From NCBI GenBank assembly GCA_025917655.1, contig CP084613.1, positions 2,544,001-2,608,000 of the forward strand: 64,000 nucleotides of DNA. The letters are read 5' to 3'. This DNA comes from Chlorella sorokiniana (taxonomy: Eukaryota; Chlorophyta; Trebouxiophyceae; Chlorellales; Chlorellaceae). A program made the translations under genes and the position numbers. Position 1 is the stretch's first letter; every line of letters starts with the position of its first letter. Of the stretch, positions 22,701 through 34,152 are shown in pieces. Below the pieces are notes generated by a model. That model was not told the origin of the DNA, did no database searches, and was given only the letters and a program-made list of their open reading frames with translations.

Positions 22701-25700
22701 GGCTGGGTGACCCTGGGCATGATGGGCTGCTGCTGAGCGCATCCTGCCAACCAACACTGTTCACTGCTCTACCCTTGTCCTGCTGTGCCATCCCTTGGCT
22801 GGCTATGTGCTGCTGCTCGTCAACCCTTTCCCTCAACCCCTTGCCTTTCCGCGCACACTACAGAGGCGTGCGTCCCAGCATCACCACCTTCAACACTCTC
22901 ATCACCGCCGCCAGCGACTGCGACTCGTACGGCGCGCTGCTGGACGTTGGGGGCTGGCTGCGCACCGCCGACGCGGAACTGCGTTCTTCCTGCATGAACG
23001 CATACGTGGCGGGGCTAGTTAAGGTAAGGCATTGCCTTACGAGGTTGGGGGAAGGGGAGAGAGGGAGGGTCCCTCAGTTCACGTAATGATCCCAGAGATT
23101 TCCCCCAGCCATCAGGGGGTGGTCTGCTTGGTATCCACACAACTTGCGCAGGCTTAAAAGCACTGGCTTGCTTGCCTGCCTCTGCTGCTCCACGGCTTGC
23201 CCCCACCCACCTCATAGCAGGTGGGCCACTGGGAGGAGGCCCTGGCATGCTTTCACGAGATGTTGGAGCCAGGCTCGGGGTTCGCCCAACTGCCTCAACC
23301 TTCAACACCATCATGACTGGTTTCATGAAGGCGGGGCAGAGCGAGAGGGTGAGAAAGCCGGTGGAAGGGCTTCTTTGGGCAGTCGAATGTGACTTAGCAT
23401 TCCAAACAGCGGTTCATATGCTCAGCGCAAGCTGGAGACTGTTTGCTTTCCTCATCCACCCGTCGACCCACCTCAGGTCCCCGACGTGTTTGATGAGATG
23501 CTGGCCACTGGGTTGAGCCCCTCCATTGTCACGTACAACACGCTCCTGGCGTCATGCGCGGCGCGTGGGGCGTGGCGGGAGGCGCTGGACGTGCTTGCCC
23601 ACGTGCACGTGGCGCATGGCGAGGGTGTCAATCCAAACACCAGTGATCTGCGGCCTCTTCATGCATGCTTTGGAAGCTGTGATGCTGTGTCAGGGGGCGC
23701 TGGCAGAACCGCTAGTGACTGCAATGGCGGACACCTGCTTATGGTCTGTCGAACCCCCCCCACCCCCCACCCACCCCACCCCACCCCAATGCCTGGTGTA
23801 CTGCAGCGACGTTCAGCACCTGCCTGGCCGCTGTGGCGAAGGGCGCAATCTCCATCCCCCGCATCAGCATGCAGCGGTGGCATCACGCGCCCTGCAGGCA
23901 AGGGCAATCATGCGCGGCAGGCCCCCGAGCTCTCCTGGCCTGTGCCTGGCCTGGCCCTGGAAGGTGACCCCCCCCCCCCTTCCCCCAGGTGTACCACCAG
24001 ATGCAGGCCACCCCGGGTGCGCCCGGATGCTGCCACCCACTCCAGCCTCATCCGCATCCTAGATGCAACCGGCCAACACTCGCAGGCACGTCTCAATGAC
24101 TGTGGGTGCTCTGCCAGGAAGCATCCCATCCTCCAGTGACCTTGCAGGAGCACTGGTGCTCCTCGCCCACATCCCCAACCCGCCCGCTAACCCAGTCGCC
24201 CATGCATATCCAAGCATCACTTGCAGGTGGTGGCAGTGCACGAGGTGATGCTGGGATGGGGGCACACGCCAGACGCCACCACAGCCACCATGGTGCTCAA
24301 CTCGGCATTGGCAGCGGGCCAGATGCAGAAGGCGTTCTCGCTCGCACACTCCCTGCAGGTCGGCCAATAACATGAGCTTGCTGAACCAGTCTTCTCCCAC
24401 AATGTGCCTACCGCAACATGCTGCCCTGCATGCCTCCCTGTCTTGCGCATCTCAGCTGTGAGCTGTCTGCTGTCTGCCGGCCTGCTGGTCGCCGGCACGG
24501 TCAACCCCCACCCCCTTCGCTTCACCTTCACTTGCAGATGCAGGGCGTGCAGCTGGACTCAAGCATGCTGACCCACCTGCTGGGCGCCTGCGTGGCGGCA
24601 GGCACGTGGGAGCTGGGGCTGAAGCTGTGCAAAGCAGCGCTGGTGGCCCAGGGTGGCAGCGCGGCGCCGCTGTTCAGCTTCACGCTTCAGCACGCCGCCG
24701 CCGCTGCCCGCTTCGACGTTGTGGTGGATGTGCTGACGGCTATGCGAGCAGAAGGGCTGGAGGTGGACCCCGCGGTAGCAGCGCAGGTGGGAGGGCCCGG
24801 GCGCAAAGGGAGGGCCGGCTGCCGCGCCGTTTTTCATGCAGGGAGGCCAGCAGCCCTCGGAGCGGCAAGCATCATGATGAGCCTCTCTGATGCATCCATT
24901 CATGCAGGTCATGCACTGTCAGGCATCGCCCACCCTTCCTCCTCTCCTTGCTGATGTTCATCTCGAAGGCACCGCGACAGCATCTGGTCTGTGTGCATCT
25001 GGGCTGGCCTTGGGCATGAGCCCTTGCTTCAGTCCACCATCCAATCAGCTGTCTCCCACACCGTCTCCAGGCTGCCCTGTGGGGGCGCCATGAGCTTGGG
25101 CAAGGCATGCCCTGAGACTTTCACCGTCCAGGATGCAAACGCAAGGCTGGAGGGCTTTAAGGTATGCACGGGCAGCAGCGCGCTTGACGCTCTCAGACTG
25201 TTGGGCCAGTGCCTGCATTTCCAAGCTCCTGTGCCGTGTCCAATGTTTTCATTGAAGTCATCCTTGTGGTGCTTTGGCAGGCCTCGATGGATGTGTCAGG
25301 TGCCTTAAACTTGCTGACCGCCATGAAATCTGCTGGTCTTCAGCCGGATGAGGTGGGGCTGAGCTGCGTCAAAGCCTCACCTTCTGGAGTCTTGCTAGCT
25401 GGGCTAAAGTCGATGCACAATGTCTCACCCCTCGTCCTCCCAACATTACAGGCCTCCTACACATTGATGATTGAGCTCATGGTGCGTAGCAAGCAGCCGA
25501 GCCTGGCGGTGCAGCTCTGCAGTGAGGCGCACAATGCCGGCTGCATGCATTGCTACGCGCTGCCTGGCATGGCTGCGGGCGACCAGACCCCTGGCCTGGC
25601 GCTGGGCAACGTGTTGGACCTGAGGCGCTGCGGGGTGGAGCTCGGCACCACTGTGCTGCTGACCTGGCTCATTCGCTGCGCCCAGATGCGGGGGCTGGTC

Positions 25701-26183
25701 TGGTGGTGCACGACCAGTGGGTGAAGCTCATCACAGGTGAGGCAGCAGGATGAGGATGGGAGGGAGCAGCAGGCAGCAATGCTCTGCAGCGCGTGGCCCT
25801 TGTGCGATGAACATACACACATATGTTTCCGCCTTCCCTCTGCAGGCCAGCAGCACCGTCAGGATCAGGCCCACGGCGGCTGCTCCGGCTCTCCCAACCA
25901 CGACCCATGCGCCGCCGCGCTCGCGAGGAGCTGCGCAGCATGCTGACCGGCGATGCGTGCAGCCTTCCGGCGTATAATGGGCTGATGCCTTTACGCCTGC
26001 CCCAGGACTCAGGTGTGCAGCTGGGGATCGTTTGGGTGTGTGAACTAGCGTACGGCAACAGCGCCATGCCATCAGCTTGCTCCATGCACTCCCTGACTTG
26101 CAGTGCTGTGCTCTGATGACGGGAGCACCCTGCTCATCTCGACTACCGCGCTCTACAAGGGCTTGGCAACCAACTCTGTGTAG
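19757..26183 (+). CDS. Large pentatricopeptide-repeat (PPR) protein, probably organellar
   Basis: PPR proteins bind organellar RNA and control its stability, processing or translation. At least eleven PPR-like helical pairs are visible on many small exons: LVSKLSKEGAWRKALEVYEA, GLAPDTALTNSAISACDKGA, ALELFEGMARASL, DAITYSATISALAKGKQWHA, IEADVVTCCSLINALERGGQ, VTPNRVCCNALLAAYARAKP, DSVSYNTVIKACANAFQ, GVRPSITTFNTLITAASDCD, SGVRPTASTFNTIMTGFMKA, GLSPSIVTYNTLLASCAARG and GVRPDAATHSSLIRILDATG. The C-terminal exons end LLISTTALYKGLATNSV before TAG at 26181-26183. ATG 19757 (MAPSVPAFSSLHHARSS) is a workable start, with CCGG|GCCTCACT joining its exon in frame to the first repeat; the true start may lie upstream. 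Frames break near 20447 and 25690, each repaired by one extra C or G. The RNA target is unknown. Confidence 0.85.
23753..23787 (-). other. C-rich intronic tract, G-quadruplex potential on minus strand
   Basis: Repeated C4-C7 runs separated by single A residues lie in an intron of the PPR gene. The opposite strand has more than four G runs of at least three bases with short loops. Confidence 0.5.
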
Positions 26184-27379
26184 GGGTGTTGATGCCCAGC
26201 CTCTGGAAGGCAGCCTGTCAAACTACTCAACCAGCCGCTCATCTCTCTGCCGTTCATGTAGGGGCCCTTTGGCGTGATGCCGCTCCCCATCATGCACGTT
26301 GGCCTGCAGAGCTTTAGTGTTTCCCCAGCTTCTTGGCTCTTCTGCTGCACCACTTTGCGCCAGCAGCACAGTTAAGTTAACGACAGCAACCGGCTCAAAC
26401 CTGATATCTGCCGCGGCCAACTGCCAGGCCAGCCTGCAGTGGCAGGTTGACCTGGCCCTCGGCATCTCGTGCTTACCTCCAGTGACAGTCAAATGAACAT
26501 TATCCTCCGCATTCTCTTTTTGCTGTTTTTGTTGATTCGCCAGGAGGACAATCCTGCGCACCAAGCCTGATCAAAAAATCCCTGCGACATGCTGCCTTGC
26601 CTTAGTTACCCTCATATGCTGATCCCATCGTCAAGCTTGCCGCTGCAATGCTCCAGCGTCTGACTGGCCAACCTTCATCCTGCCCTTCATTCTGCAAAGT
26701 CAGTGATTGCCGAGCTTGAAAACGGTCCACAGTGCCCGGGCCCTCAGATTGCCTCCCGTTGTTGCGGCGTCACTGCAATGCCCCCAGCGCTTGTTGCATG
26801 CGCGTTTGCTTTCAATTGGAGTGTGCGTCCTTTGATAATGTCATCAATGGCAATTGTGTTGCACGCGGTTCATGCACTTGTAAAGTCTCAGACTTTGGCG
26901 GCTCCCAAAGTCTCCAGCCGGAGGCGGCAGATGGCGCCAAGCTGGCGTTCAGCAGCCCCCGACCCTGCCAAGCAGGGCGCGATGGTCTGGTTTGGATGCA
27001 CTGGATTGTCGACCATTGGTACAACTTCTCGTTGCTGTCGAACCCTGCACAGTGGAACCCTCGGGCCCCAATCTCGCGGTAGGCTGGGCGGCGGTCATTC
27101 GTAGTTATTCATGCTTTGCACTACACTCGGACAAAGCGAAGTTTTGCTGCCCCTCGCCGTGCTCTCCTTCGCTGCCTGCGCAGACGGAGTAGAAGAGCGC
27201 TGCGCAGGCACGGCTGCTCTACGTAACCGCGATGATGTAACAAGACGCCGTGCGTGGGACGGTCTGCAGAGCGAGTGTAGCACAGCCCGCCTGGGGCCGC
27301 CGAGGCGCACGGTACCCCTGCCCGCTCGCCATACGGCAATTGCTGCCCTGGACAGCAGTGGCATTGGCAGCTAGCCATC
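26184..27379. other. Long intergenic region between PPR gene and ALG11
   Basis: About 1.2 kb, the longest gap in the window. It contains no convincing open frame; the minus-strand frame at 27095-27364 is Arg/Ser-rich but has no recognisable continuation. It should hold the PPR 3' UTR and the ALG11 promoter. Confidence 0.45.
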
Positions 27380-30125
27380 ATGCCAGTTGCCACAATGGTG
27401 GCAGTACTGGTGGCGTGCGGCTTTATTCTGGGAGCGGTGAGTCTTATTTGCTGCCTGCCTGCTTCACGCATGCCGGTCTCACGAGTGCCCCATCTCTTGT
27501 GGAACCTGCAGAAGGTCCTGGCTGTCACATCAGCTTTGGTCGTAGCTGGGTTGGCTGGTACCATACTGCTAACACGATGGTGGATTTGCCGGCGCCTCCC
27601 ACCGCTCAGCAAGGCAAGATGTGGGACGCCGGCTGGCTGGCTCCTGTGTCCAGGCTTGCAACAGAACTGGCCTTGCCTTCTGTGCAGGGCACTGTGGCAT
27701 TCTTCCACCCCTTTGCGGATGGCGGAGGAGGAGGCGAGCGCGTGCTGTGGTGCGTGGCCTGCGCATGCTGCTGGCCATGCACCGGCTTGCTCGGCGTGCA
27801 GCCTTTTGCTCTTGGCTGCTGCTGCTCCCCGCACAGGATGCGTCATGCGTGTCAGCAGCACACTGCCGCGTGTGTACCCACACCTGCAGGGCAGCGGTGC
27901 AGGCCCTGCAAGAGGCACGCCCGACACCAAGGTGGGTGCTGGGGCGCTGCCACTCTGGCCGCCCCTAACGCCCCCTCCCCTTGGACGCACTGCCCCTGGG
28001 GGACCCCTCCCCCTGGCACCGCCCTTCCAACGTGCCAGCGGCCCTGCCCGCACCATGCAGGTGGCCATTTACTGTGGGGGCGATGCCAGCGTGGAGCAGC
28101 TCTGCGAACATGTCGCCACTCGTTTCAACCTGCGTGTTCTGCCCACTTTCCAGGCGGGTGGGGATGGGGGAGCCGTGCCACACCGGCGGGCGCATGCGCC
28201 TTGCCCTGTGGCTGGGCTGGTAGCTCCACGGATGCTGCGCCTGACCACCTCCTTGTTCTGCCCCTCACACATCGCTTCGGTCCCCCTCCTGCAGGTGGTG
28301 CCCCTGCCCGCCCGCCTCCTGCTGCTGCCCCAGCGCTACCCACGCTTCACCATGCTTGGCCAGGCTGCGGGGTCGGTGCGCGTGGCCTGGCAGGGCCTGC
28401 GCCGCCTGCGCCCGAGGTGTGGGTGGACACCACGGGGTGGGCCCCCTACCCGCTGGTGCGCCTGGCGGGAAGCCGGGTGGCCGCCACGTCCACTACCCCA
28501 CCATCAGCACAGACATGCTGCAGAGGTGGGCCGCGCACGTTGTTGGAGGGCGCTGGTGCTGGGCCCCTCTCCGTGCCTGCTCCCCCTTGCCTGCGCGCCT
28601 GCTGCCTGCCGCACCCCCTGCGCACAGCGGCTCGGCTGGCGCCCTGCCTTGTGCCCCCCTCAATTCGTGGGCAGGGTGTGGGACCGCGCCGCGTCGTTCA
28701 ACAACGCCGACGACGTGGCCGCCTCCCCCTCAAGTCCCTGGCCAAGCTGGCGTACTACCACGCCCTGGCCGCCGCCTATGGCGCGGTGGGCGCCTGCGCA
28801 CAGGTGGGGGAAGGGCCCAGGGGCAAGGGGGTTAGCGGGTAAGTGAGGGTGGTGGGGCGAGGTATGCTCATCGCCTGCACGCACCAGCTGCGCAGCAAGC
28901 GGCCGGCACTGGATCGAGTATGCGTAGCTCGATTCCTTGTGCGCCACACACGCTCCCCTACCCCAAGGATGGAACACCACGCTCGCACGCAGGTGGTCAT
29001 GGTGAACAGCAGCTGGACACGGCGGCACATTGCGAGGCTGTGGTGGCGGCAACGCCCGCCCGCGTGTACCCACCTTGCGACACCCGCTCCCTCCAGGCCC
29101 TGCCATTGGACCGCCGCCTCAAGCGCGTCAACATCCTGTCGGTGGCGCAGTTCAGGCCGGAGAAGGACCACGCGCTGCAGCTGCGCGCGCTGGCTGAGGC
29201 GCGGCGCAGGGCGGCCGCCGCGCACGACGGCAGCGGCGACGCGGTGCTGGCAGCCCACCTCCGCCTGGTGGGCAGCTGCGCAACAGCGAGGACGAATCGC
29301 GCATAGAGCGTCTGAGGGGTGAGGCGGGGGCTCGAGGGTGTGTAGTGGGGTTCCTGCTGCCGCTGCGTCTTTGCTCCAAGCCTGCGCTGGCTGGCCACTG
29401 ATGCATGCTGCGGGCAAGCTGCATCCTCCCAAACGATGTACCCACCCTCCCCGCCCCCGCTCCCCTATCCCCAGAGTTGGCGGAAGAGCTGGGCTTAGCC
29501 GACCACGTGCACTTCCACGTGAATGCGTCGTTTGGGGAGCTGCGCGCGCTGCTGGGGACGCGGTGGCGGGGCTGCACACCATGCGGGACGAACACTTTGG
29601 CATATCCGTGGTGGAGTACATGGCGGCGGGTGAGAACCATGGGGGCATGCTGACCCTGCTAGACCCCTCCCTGGCAGAGCGACAAGGGGGTCCAAGGAAG
29701 GCGCCCCCGCTGTCGCGCTGCTGCGTTGCGGCCGCAAGCCCCGCACGCACTTCAAAAGCGCTGCCGCCTGCCCTCTCCCGGCTCCCCATGCCCCTGTGCG
29801 CAGGCGTGGTGCCCATCGCGCACAACTCGGGCGGGCCGCGCGAAGACATTGTGGTGCCGGAGGGGGCCCCGGCTCGGGCGGCAACGAGAGCGTGCAGCGC
29901 ACCGGCTGGCTGTGCTCTGGGCTGGGCGAGTATGCCGCCGCCATCTGCCAGGTGCTGGGCATGGACCAGCGCGAGCGGCTGCGGGTGGCGGCGGCTGCGC
30001 GGCGCAGAGCCGCCCAGTTCTCCGACCAGCGCTTCCAGCAGGGGTTCATGGCCTGCATGGAGCCGCTGCTGCCCCAGGGGAGGCGCTGCCAGCCCAGCAA
30101 TGTCATGCCGCACCAAGGCCACTAG
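27380..30125 (+). CDS. ALG11: ALG11, GDP-Man:Man3GlcNAc2-PP-dolichol alpha-1,2-mannosyltransferase
   Basis: ALG11 adds the fourth and fifth mannoses to the dolichol-linked oligosaccharide on the cytosolic face of the ER. ATG 27380 begins a membrane anchor ([14 protein letters not shown], then [19 protein letters not shown]). Diagnostic blocks follow: [145 protein letters not shown] and [18 protein letters not shown]. These match the GT-B family 4 fold with the C-terminal E(x7)E-type nucleotide-sugar site. Exon 2 to exon 3 uses a GC-AG intron (AG|GCAAGA). Five single-base losses (near 28412, 28482, 29277, 29557 and 29868) break conserved blocks and are most likely sequence errors. The gene converges with NF-YC. 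Confidence 0.93.
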
Positions 30126-30189
30126 GGGCATGGAGGAGCCTGAGAGCGATCGGGCGTGGTCCAATGCTTGCCAGCCGTGTCTGTCGCCT

Positions 30190-30194
30190 GTAAG
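30190..30194 (+). terminator. TGTAA polyadenylation signal of ALG11
   Basis: TGTAA lies 64 nt beyond the ALG11 stop codon within the 335-bp convergent gap to NF-YC. Confidence 0.5.
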
Positions 30195-30460
30195 GCTCTC
30201 TGCAGCAAACCAGCAGAGCGACTGTGTCACCCCCAAGCGCCAGGGACAGCCCAGGCTTCCACTGATGCGTCGCTGATGTGGGTAAGGGAGTCCAACGTGA
30301 GTTGTGTGGCTTGCCCTGATGCATCTCCAGCCAGGGGCATGTTTGCATGGCCACACAGAGGAGCAGGCGGGGTGTAGGAACAAGGGAAGGTCGGCAAGAG
30401 ACAGAGAGGTGGGCAAGGTGGTGTGGGTATCAGATACAGGAGACACGGGTCAAGGGGTGG

Positions 30461-31914
30461 TTACTGCTGCTGCGAGGGGAACTGCATGCCGGCGCCTGTC
30501 TGCGAGGAACCGCCGCCGATGGAAAAGTTGTAGGGTGGTGGGGCCATGAAGTGCGGAAGGTTGTACGGCAGCATGGCGCTGCTGCTGCCCTGCCCTCCAG
30601 ACACGCCGTGCGGCTGCTGCTGCGGCGCAAACTGCTGCTGCCCTGCCTGTGGCTGCATGAACTGCTGGTTCCCTGGCTGCGAAGCAAACTGCTGCTGCTG
30701 CCCGCCCTGCTGCCCGGGGGGTACATGCCCATGGGGCCGCCAGCGGGCGGCGCAGCCAGCGAGCCTGCCGCGCCTGCAGGCAGAGCGCCGCCTGGCGTCA
30801 CCCCCGCCTCTGCCCCCGGCTGCTCGTTGCCCTCCTCGCGCGGCACAATGTCCACCAGGAAGTCAAAGATGTCTGGTTGTCGTGGGAGGTGTGGGTGGGT
30901 GTTGTTGTTGGGGGGGAGGGGGAGGGGGATGTGTGTGTCAGCGGGCAGAGCAGCAAGTTGTGCCAGGACCAAGCAGCAAGCACTCGCTCGCCAACCAGCC
31001 CAGGAGGAGTGTTGCGGCAGGCACCCGCCCCCACCCGTGCGCGAGATGGCGGTGGCCACGTCCGAGCGCTGCAGCGTGCGGCGCTTGAACTCCTGGGCGG
31101 CGCTCCACGAGCGCAGCGTGAGCTCCTGGATGAAGTACTCGCAGGCGCGGGCAAACAGCACGGGGCCTCTGCACTGATCATGCGCACGTCCTCGTCGCTC
31201 TTCATGATCTGCGCAGCGGTGCAGGGGTGGAGGTGGGGGATGGGGAGGTCTATGCCAACAGCCGGTGGGCGGTCGCCTTACTGAGCGCCCACCGGTTCGC
31301 CTCCCCCAGCTTGAAGAAGATTCGGCTGCACAGCGCTCAGCGACATGGCATGGCCACCTCCATCCTGTCGCAAGGCACCTTTTTGATGCGTGCCAGCGGC
31401 AGCGCCTGGTTCTTGAAATCTGGCAGCACCTCGCTGTGCTCCTCCACCTCTCTTGCCATCTGCGCCCAGAACTTCCGCAATTCCTCGGAGAGCTGCTGCT
31501 GCGCGTAAAACTGTTGCATGTAGGCGGCGGGCGGGTACGGCGCTGCAGGGGTGCCCCCGCTGCTGCCCCCGCCACCCTGCTGCTGCCCCTGCTGCTGCTG
31601 CTGCTGGTCACTGACGGTGGCACCAGCTCGCTGCTGTATAGCCTGCAAATCAAGCAGCCGCGAAGGTCATTGACCTTCAGACCAGCTATTCAGGAGCAGG
31701 CAGCGGGCGTCGGCAGCACCCCGCACTAGGCAGCCTTGAGGCGGCCCGGGATCGCCCAACACAAACACGGTCGGCCCATCGAGTACCATGGGCAGTTGCA
31801 TATGCACTTGCTCGGGGAGTAGCGCCTGACGCCACGCGATGTGAAGGTCACCCTGCCCAGACAGGTTGAACTAGCATCAGCTCTCATCACCTGCTGTTGC
31901 TGCTGGCCAGTCAT
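30461..31914 (-). CDS. NF-YC: NF-YC, nuclear transcription factor Y subunit C (HAP5)
   Basis: NF-YC pairs with NF-YB through a histone fold and, with NF-YA, binds CCAAT promoters. A mini-exon (31914-31891, MTGQQQQQ) joins in phase 0 to exon 2 starting at 31642 (AIQQRAGATVSDQ plus a polyglutamine run). The histone-fold core follows: ELRKFWAQMAREVEE, DFKNQALPLARIKK, IMKSDEDVRMISAEAP, FARACEYFIQELTLRSW, AAQEFKRRTLQRSDVATAIS and DIFDFLVDIVPREE, nearly identical to plant NF-YC. The C-terminal part is Gln/Pro/Gly-rich (MQPQAGQQQFAPQQQPHG) and stops at 30461. Two introns split the histone fold. One base is missing at 31162-31165 (expected AEAPVLFAR), and the frame also changes once in the Gln-rich tail. 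Confidence 0.92.
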
Positions 31915-32214
31915 TTGTCCAAGCGCTCAGAGCCCGGCTAGCTCACAGAATGCAATGGGCTGGGCTCCGCGTCAGGGCTGATCAAGCGTCTCGCGATCAA
32001 ACCGCAAAGATCATGTTTGGAAGCAGCGAGTCGCGTCTCCGACGGGACGAACATGATCCCATTGCCAGCTCGGACTCGAGCAGTCCTTCGATAAAGACAA
32101 CATGAGCAGCGCTTCATGACCACACCATGCTATAAAAGACCGCCATGGGCGGCTATCGATGGCACTGGCGGCGCACAACCATGTTAGAACCACTCCGCCG
32201 CCGCTGGTGGCGGC
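31915..32214. other. NF-YC upstream region
   Basis: About 300 bp upstream of the NF-YC start codon, also the 3' side of the small membrane-protein exon. No gene is evident. Confidence 0.4.
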
Positions 32215-32571
32215 TCAAACACCACCTCGACCCTGAGGTTGGCTCCGTGGCTTGGTGCTGCCAATGATAATTCTCATAGCATGCCTGCATGCCAATTTAC
32301 ATGGACGATTCCTGCGGTTGGGAACTACTGTGGTTGGGAACAGCAGTCTGTTGACAGGGCTGGCCAGAGACGCAGCCCGCAGCGCTTGCTGTGGAGCCTT
32401 ACCAGCCTTAACGGCACAACCTGTCTCCCATGCCAGTTTAAACAGCAGCCATAGCAAGTTCAGCAGTGCACCAACTGCCACCATGTAGCACAGACGGCAT
32501 GGGTCCTCAGCATGGAAGTTGCTGACTGTATCGGGCTCAAGTCGTGTTCTTTGCCCAAACAACACAACTAT
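32215..32571 (-). CDS. Possible small membrane protein, 3' exon
   Basis: An open frame begins right after a good acceptor (branch-like CTGAC, then ACATGACAG) at 32571 and ends at 32215. It reads IVVLFGQRTRLEPD, then AEDPCRLCYM and a hydrophobic span MVAVGALLNLLWLLFKLAW, then a basic tail. No upstream ATG is in frame in this exon apart from the internal one at 32484, so a first exon probably lies between here and about 32750. I recognise no family. It could be a chance open frame, but the hydrophobic segment flanked by charged residues looks protein-like. Confidence 0.35.
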   Translation of the reverse strand: MVVLFGQRTRLEPDTVSNFHAEDPCRLCYMVAVGALLNLLWLLFKLAWETGCAVKAGKAPQQALRAASLASPVNRLLFPTTVVPNRRNRPCKLACRHAMRIIIGSTKPRSQPQGRGGV

Positions 32572-32814
32572 CTGTCATGTCATCATGAAGTCAGTATAGC
32601 TTGAAGGGAACAGTCGAGTCCATAATCTTGCGGTCAAGAGCGTCCCATTGAATCCTTCCCTGCCCTTTTGAAAGGCAATCGATCCCTCAGGGTGTGTTTA
32701 CACACACAAACAAGGAGCTCTTGCCAAGGTTGCGCTGCCACCCGTTGAGGTTGGCATGCAGTTCTATGCGCAGAGTTGCTGCACGCCAGAGCCTCTTCCC
32801 TGCTTCATATCGAC

Positions 32815-33903
32815 ATGGTTCGAGCTGAAAAACACCTCCAAGGGCACGACAGGCGGAGCCCACCCCGTTATCCCCGGTGCGTGCCGCCCCTCTGCCTGCT
32901 GCTCAATTATTGTGGCATGCCGCAATCTCGGGTGACCCTTGTGCTCCTCACCATGCAGCTTTGGAGCAGGCTTCATGTGCAGCTGAGCGCAGATGAGGTG
33001 CGGGCCGACCTGGTGGCTCTTGGTCTGCCCGGCAGTTTGCAGGGCCCAGCCGTGCGTGCGCGTGAGGGGCAGGCATGGGTGATGCTGGAGCTGGTGGACG
33101 ATGCACACATGCCAGCCCCGCCCCTGCGAGAAAGCTGGTTCGAACCGCCTGCAGAGGGCAGCCACGGCCATCCATTGCAGCCAGCCCGGCAGCGGTCCGC
33201 GGTTGTCTGGCCGCCCCCACCCCGACCGTGCGGCAGGGCCCAGCCTCGAGCTCCGTGTCGGAGCGGCCGCAACGCAGCGCCCGGCGGCCAGCGCGGTTCG
33301 ACGGCGAAGTGGTGCAAGGGCCAGGAAATGGCAGGACGGGCAGCTCTGTTGCTGACGCATTCGAAGGAGCAGCAACAGGCCCAGCGGGGGCCGCCAGAGC
33401 GGCGTCTGCAGCAGCTTACCTTCCACCCTTGACTCCATCACAGCCTCTGCGGCCAGGCTGGGTGCCCACTCTGCTTCCATTCCCAGGCAGGCCACCGCGA
33501 CCGTCCTCCGGGCAGGCGGACAGCTTGGCAGAGAAGGCGGGGGAGCAAAACTTGCCGCTGCTTCGCCCCACCACTCCGACGCAGTTTCGGTCAGCGCCTA
33601 CAGCAGCGGCAGCTGCAGCGCCAGCCACAGATCCAACGCAGGCCCGTGAAGCGCCTGGTGGCGTGGACATTGCCTTGAGCCATGGCCTGCTGCTTGAAGG
33701 GGGCCGCCCGGTTGGGCCACTGGCAATGTGCAGCATCACTTGCTTCAGCTGCACCAGCAGCAGCAGCACGGCGGTGGCACTGACGCGAGCGCATCCTCGC
33801 CTCAGGCTGCAGCACCTTCACAAGTAGCGCCGGTTAGAAGCGTCTTGACGTGGCAGCAGATGCAGACAATCCTGCTACAACTGATTGCCAACAGCGTAAA
33901 GTG
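32815..33903 (+). CDS. Hypothetical protein with Gln-rich C-terminus
   Basis: No family is recognised. An exon starting at 32959 after CCATGCAG encodes RLHVQLSADEVRADLVALGL followed by WVMLELVDDAHMPAPPLRES. A Pro/Ala/Ser-rich central region follows in another frame (LTPSQPLRPGWVPTLLPFPG). The C-terminal part returns to the first frame and reads NVQHHLLQLHQQQQHGGGTD and then SVLTWQQMQTILLQLIANSV plus a final Lys before TGA at 33901-33903. Both frame changes are probably missing bases. The start is uncertain: ATG 32815 and 32756 are candidates, but neither splices in frame to the 32959 exon with the visible GTGCGT donor at 32877. A complementary frame on the other strand is less protein-like. 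Confidence 0.45.
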
Positions 33904-34152
33904 ACACACTGCTTTGCGCGAGGGTTGTAACTTCGTTGACTAGGCAGCCTGTGAAACGCAGATTCACTGAACCTTGTGTGTCGTAGCTAAGTTGCCCTGC
34001 CATGTTGTGGCCTGGGGCGGTTGCATGGCCCGGTGAAAAGCCATGGTGGCGGCAGCGGCGCCATGCATTTGGTAGTATGAAGCCATCACCCCGGACAAAC
34101 ACACCAGCATATCTAATTGTCTGTTGGCGCACAGGTTCTGCAGGCTGCAGCC

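Noticed and set aside
26703-27374. Coding frames in the PPR-ALG11 gap
   Set aside because: Short, no domain, no splice-consistent continuation; treated as intergenic.
33137-33146. GGTTCGAACC resembling a tRNA T-loop (B box)
   Set aside because: No A box, acceptor stem or anticodon arm can be folded upstream; the site lies in a coding frame.
32764-33495. Minus-strand open frame opposite the hypothetical gene
   Set aside because: Its composition (Leu/Arg/Cys-rich, no domain) looks like an antisense shadow; the plus-strand exons have a clear acceptor and a coherent C-terminus.
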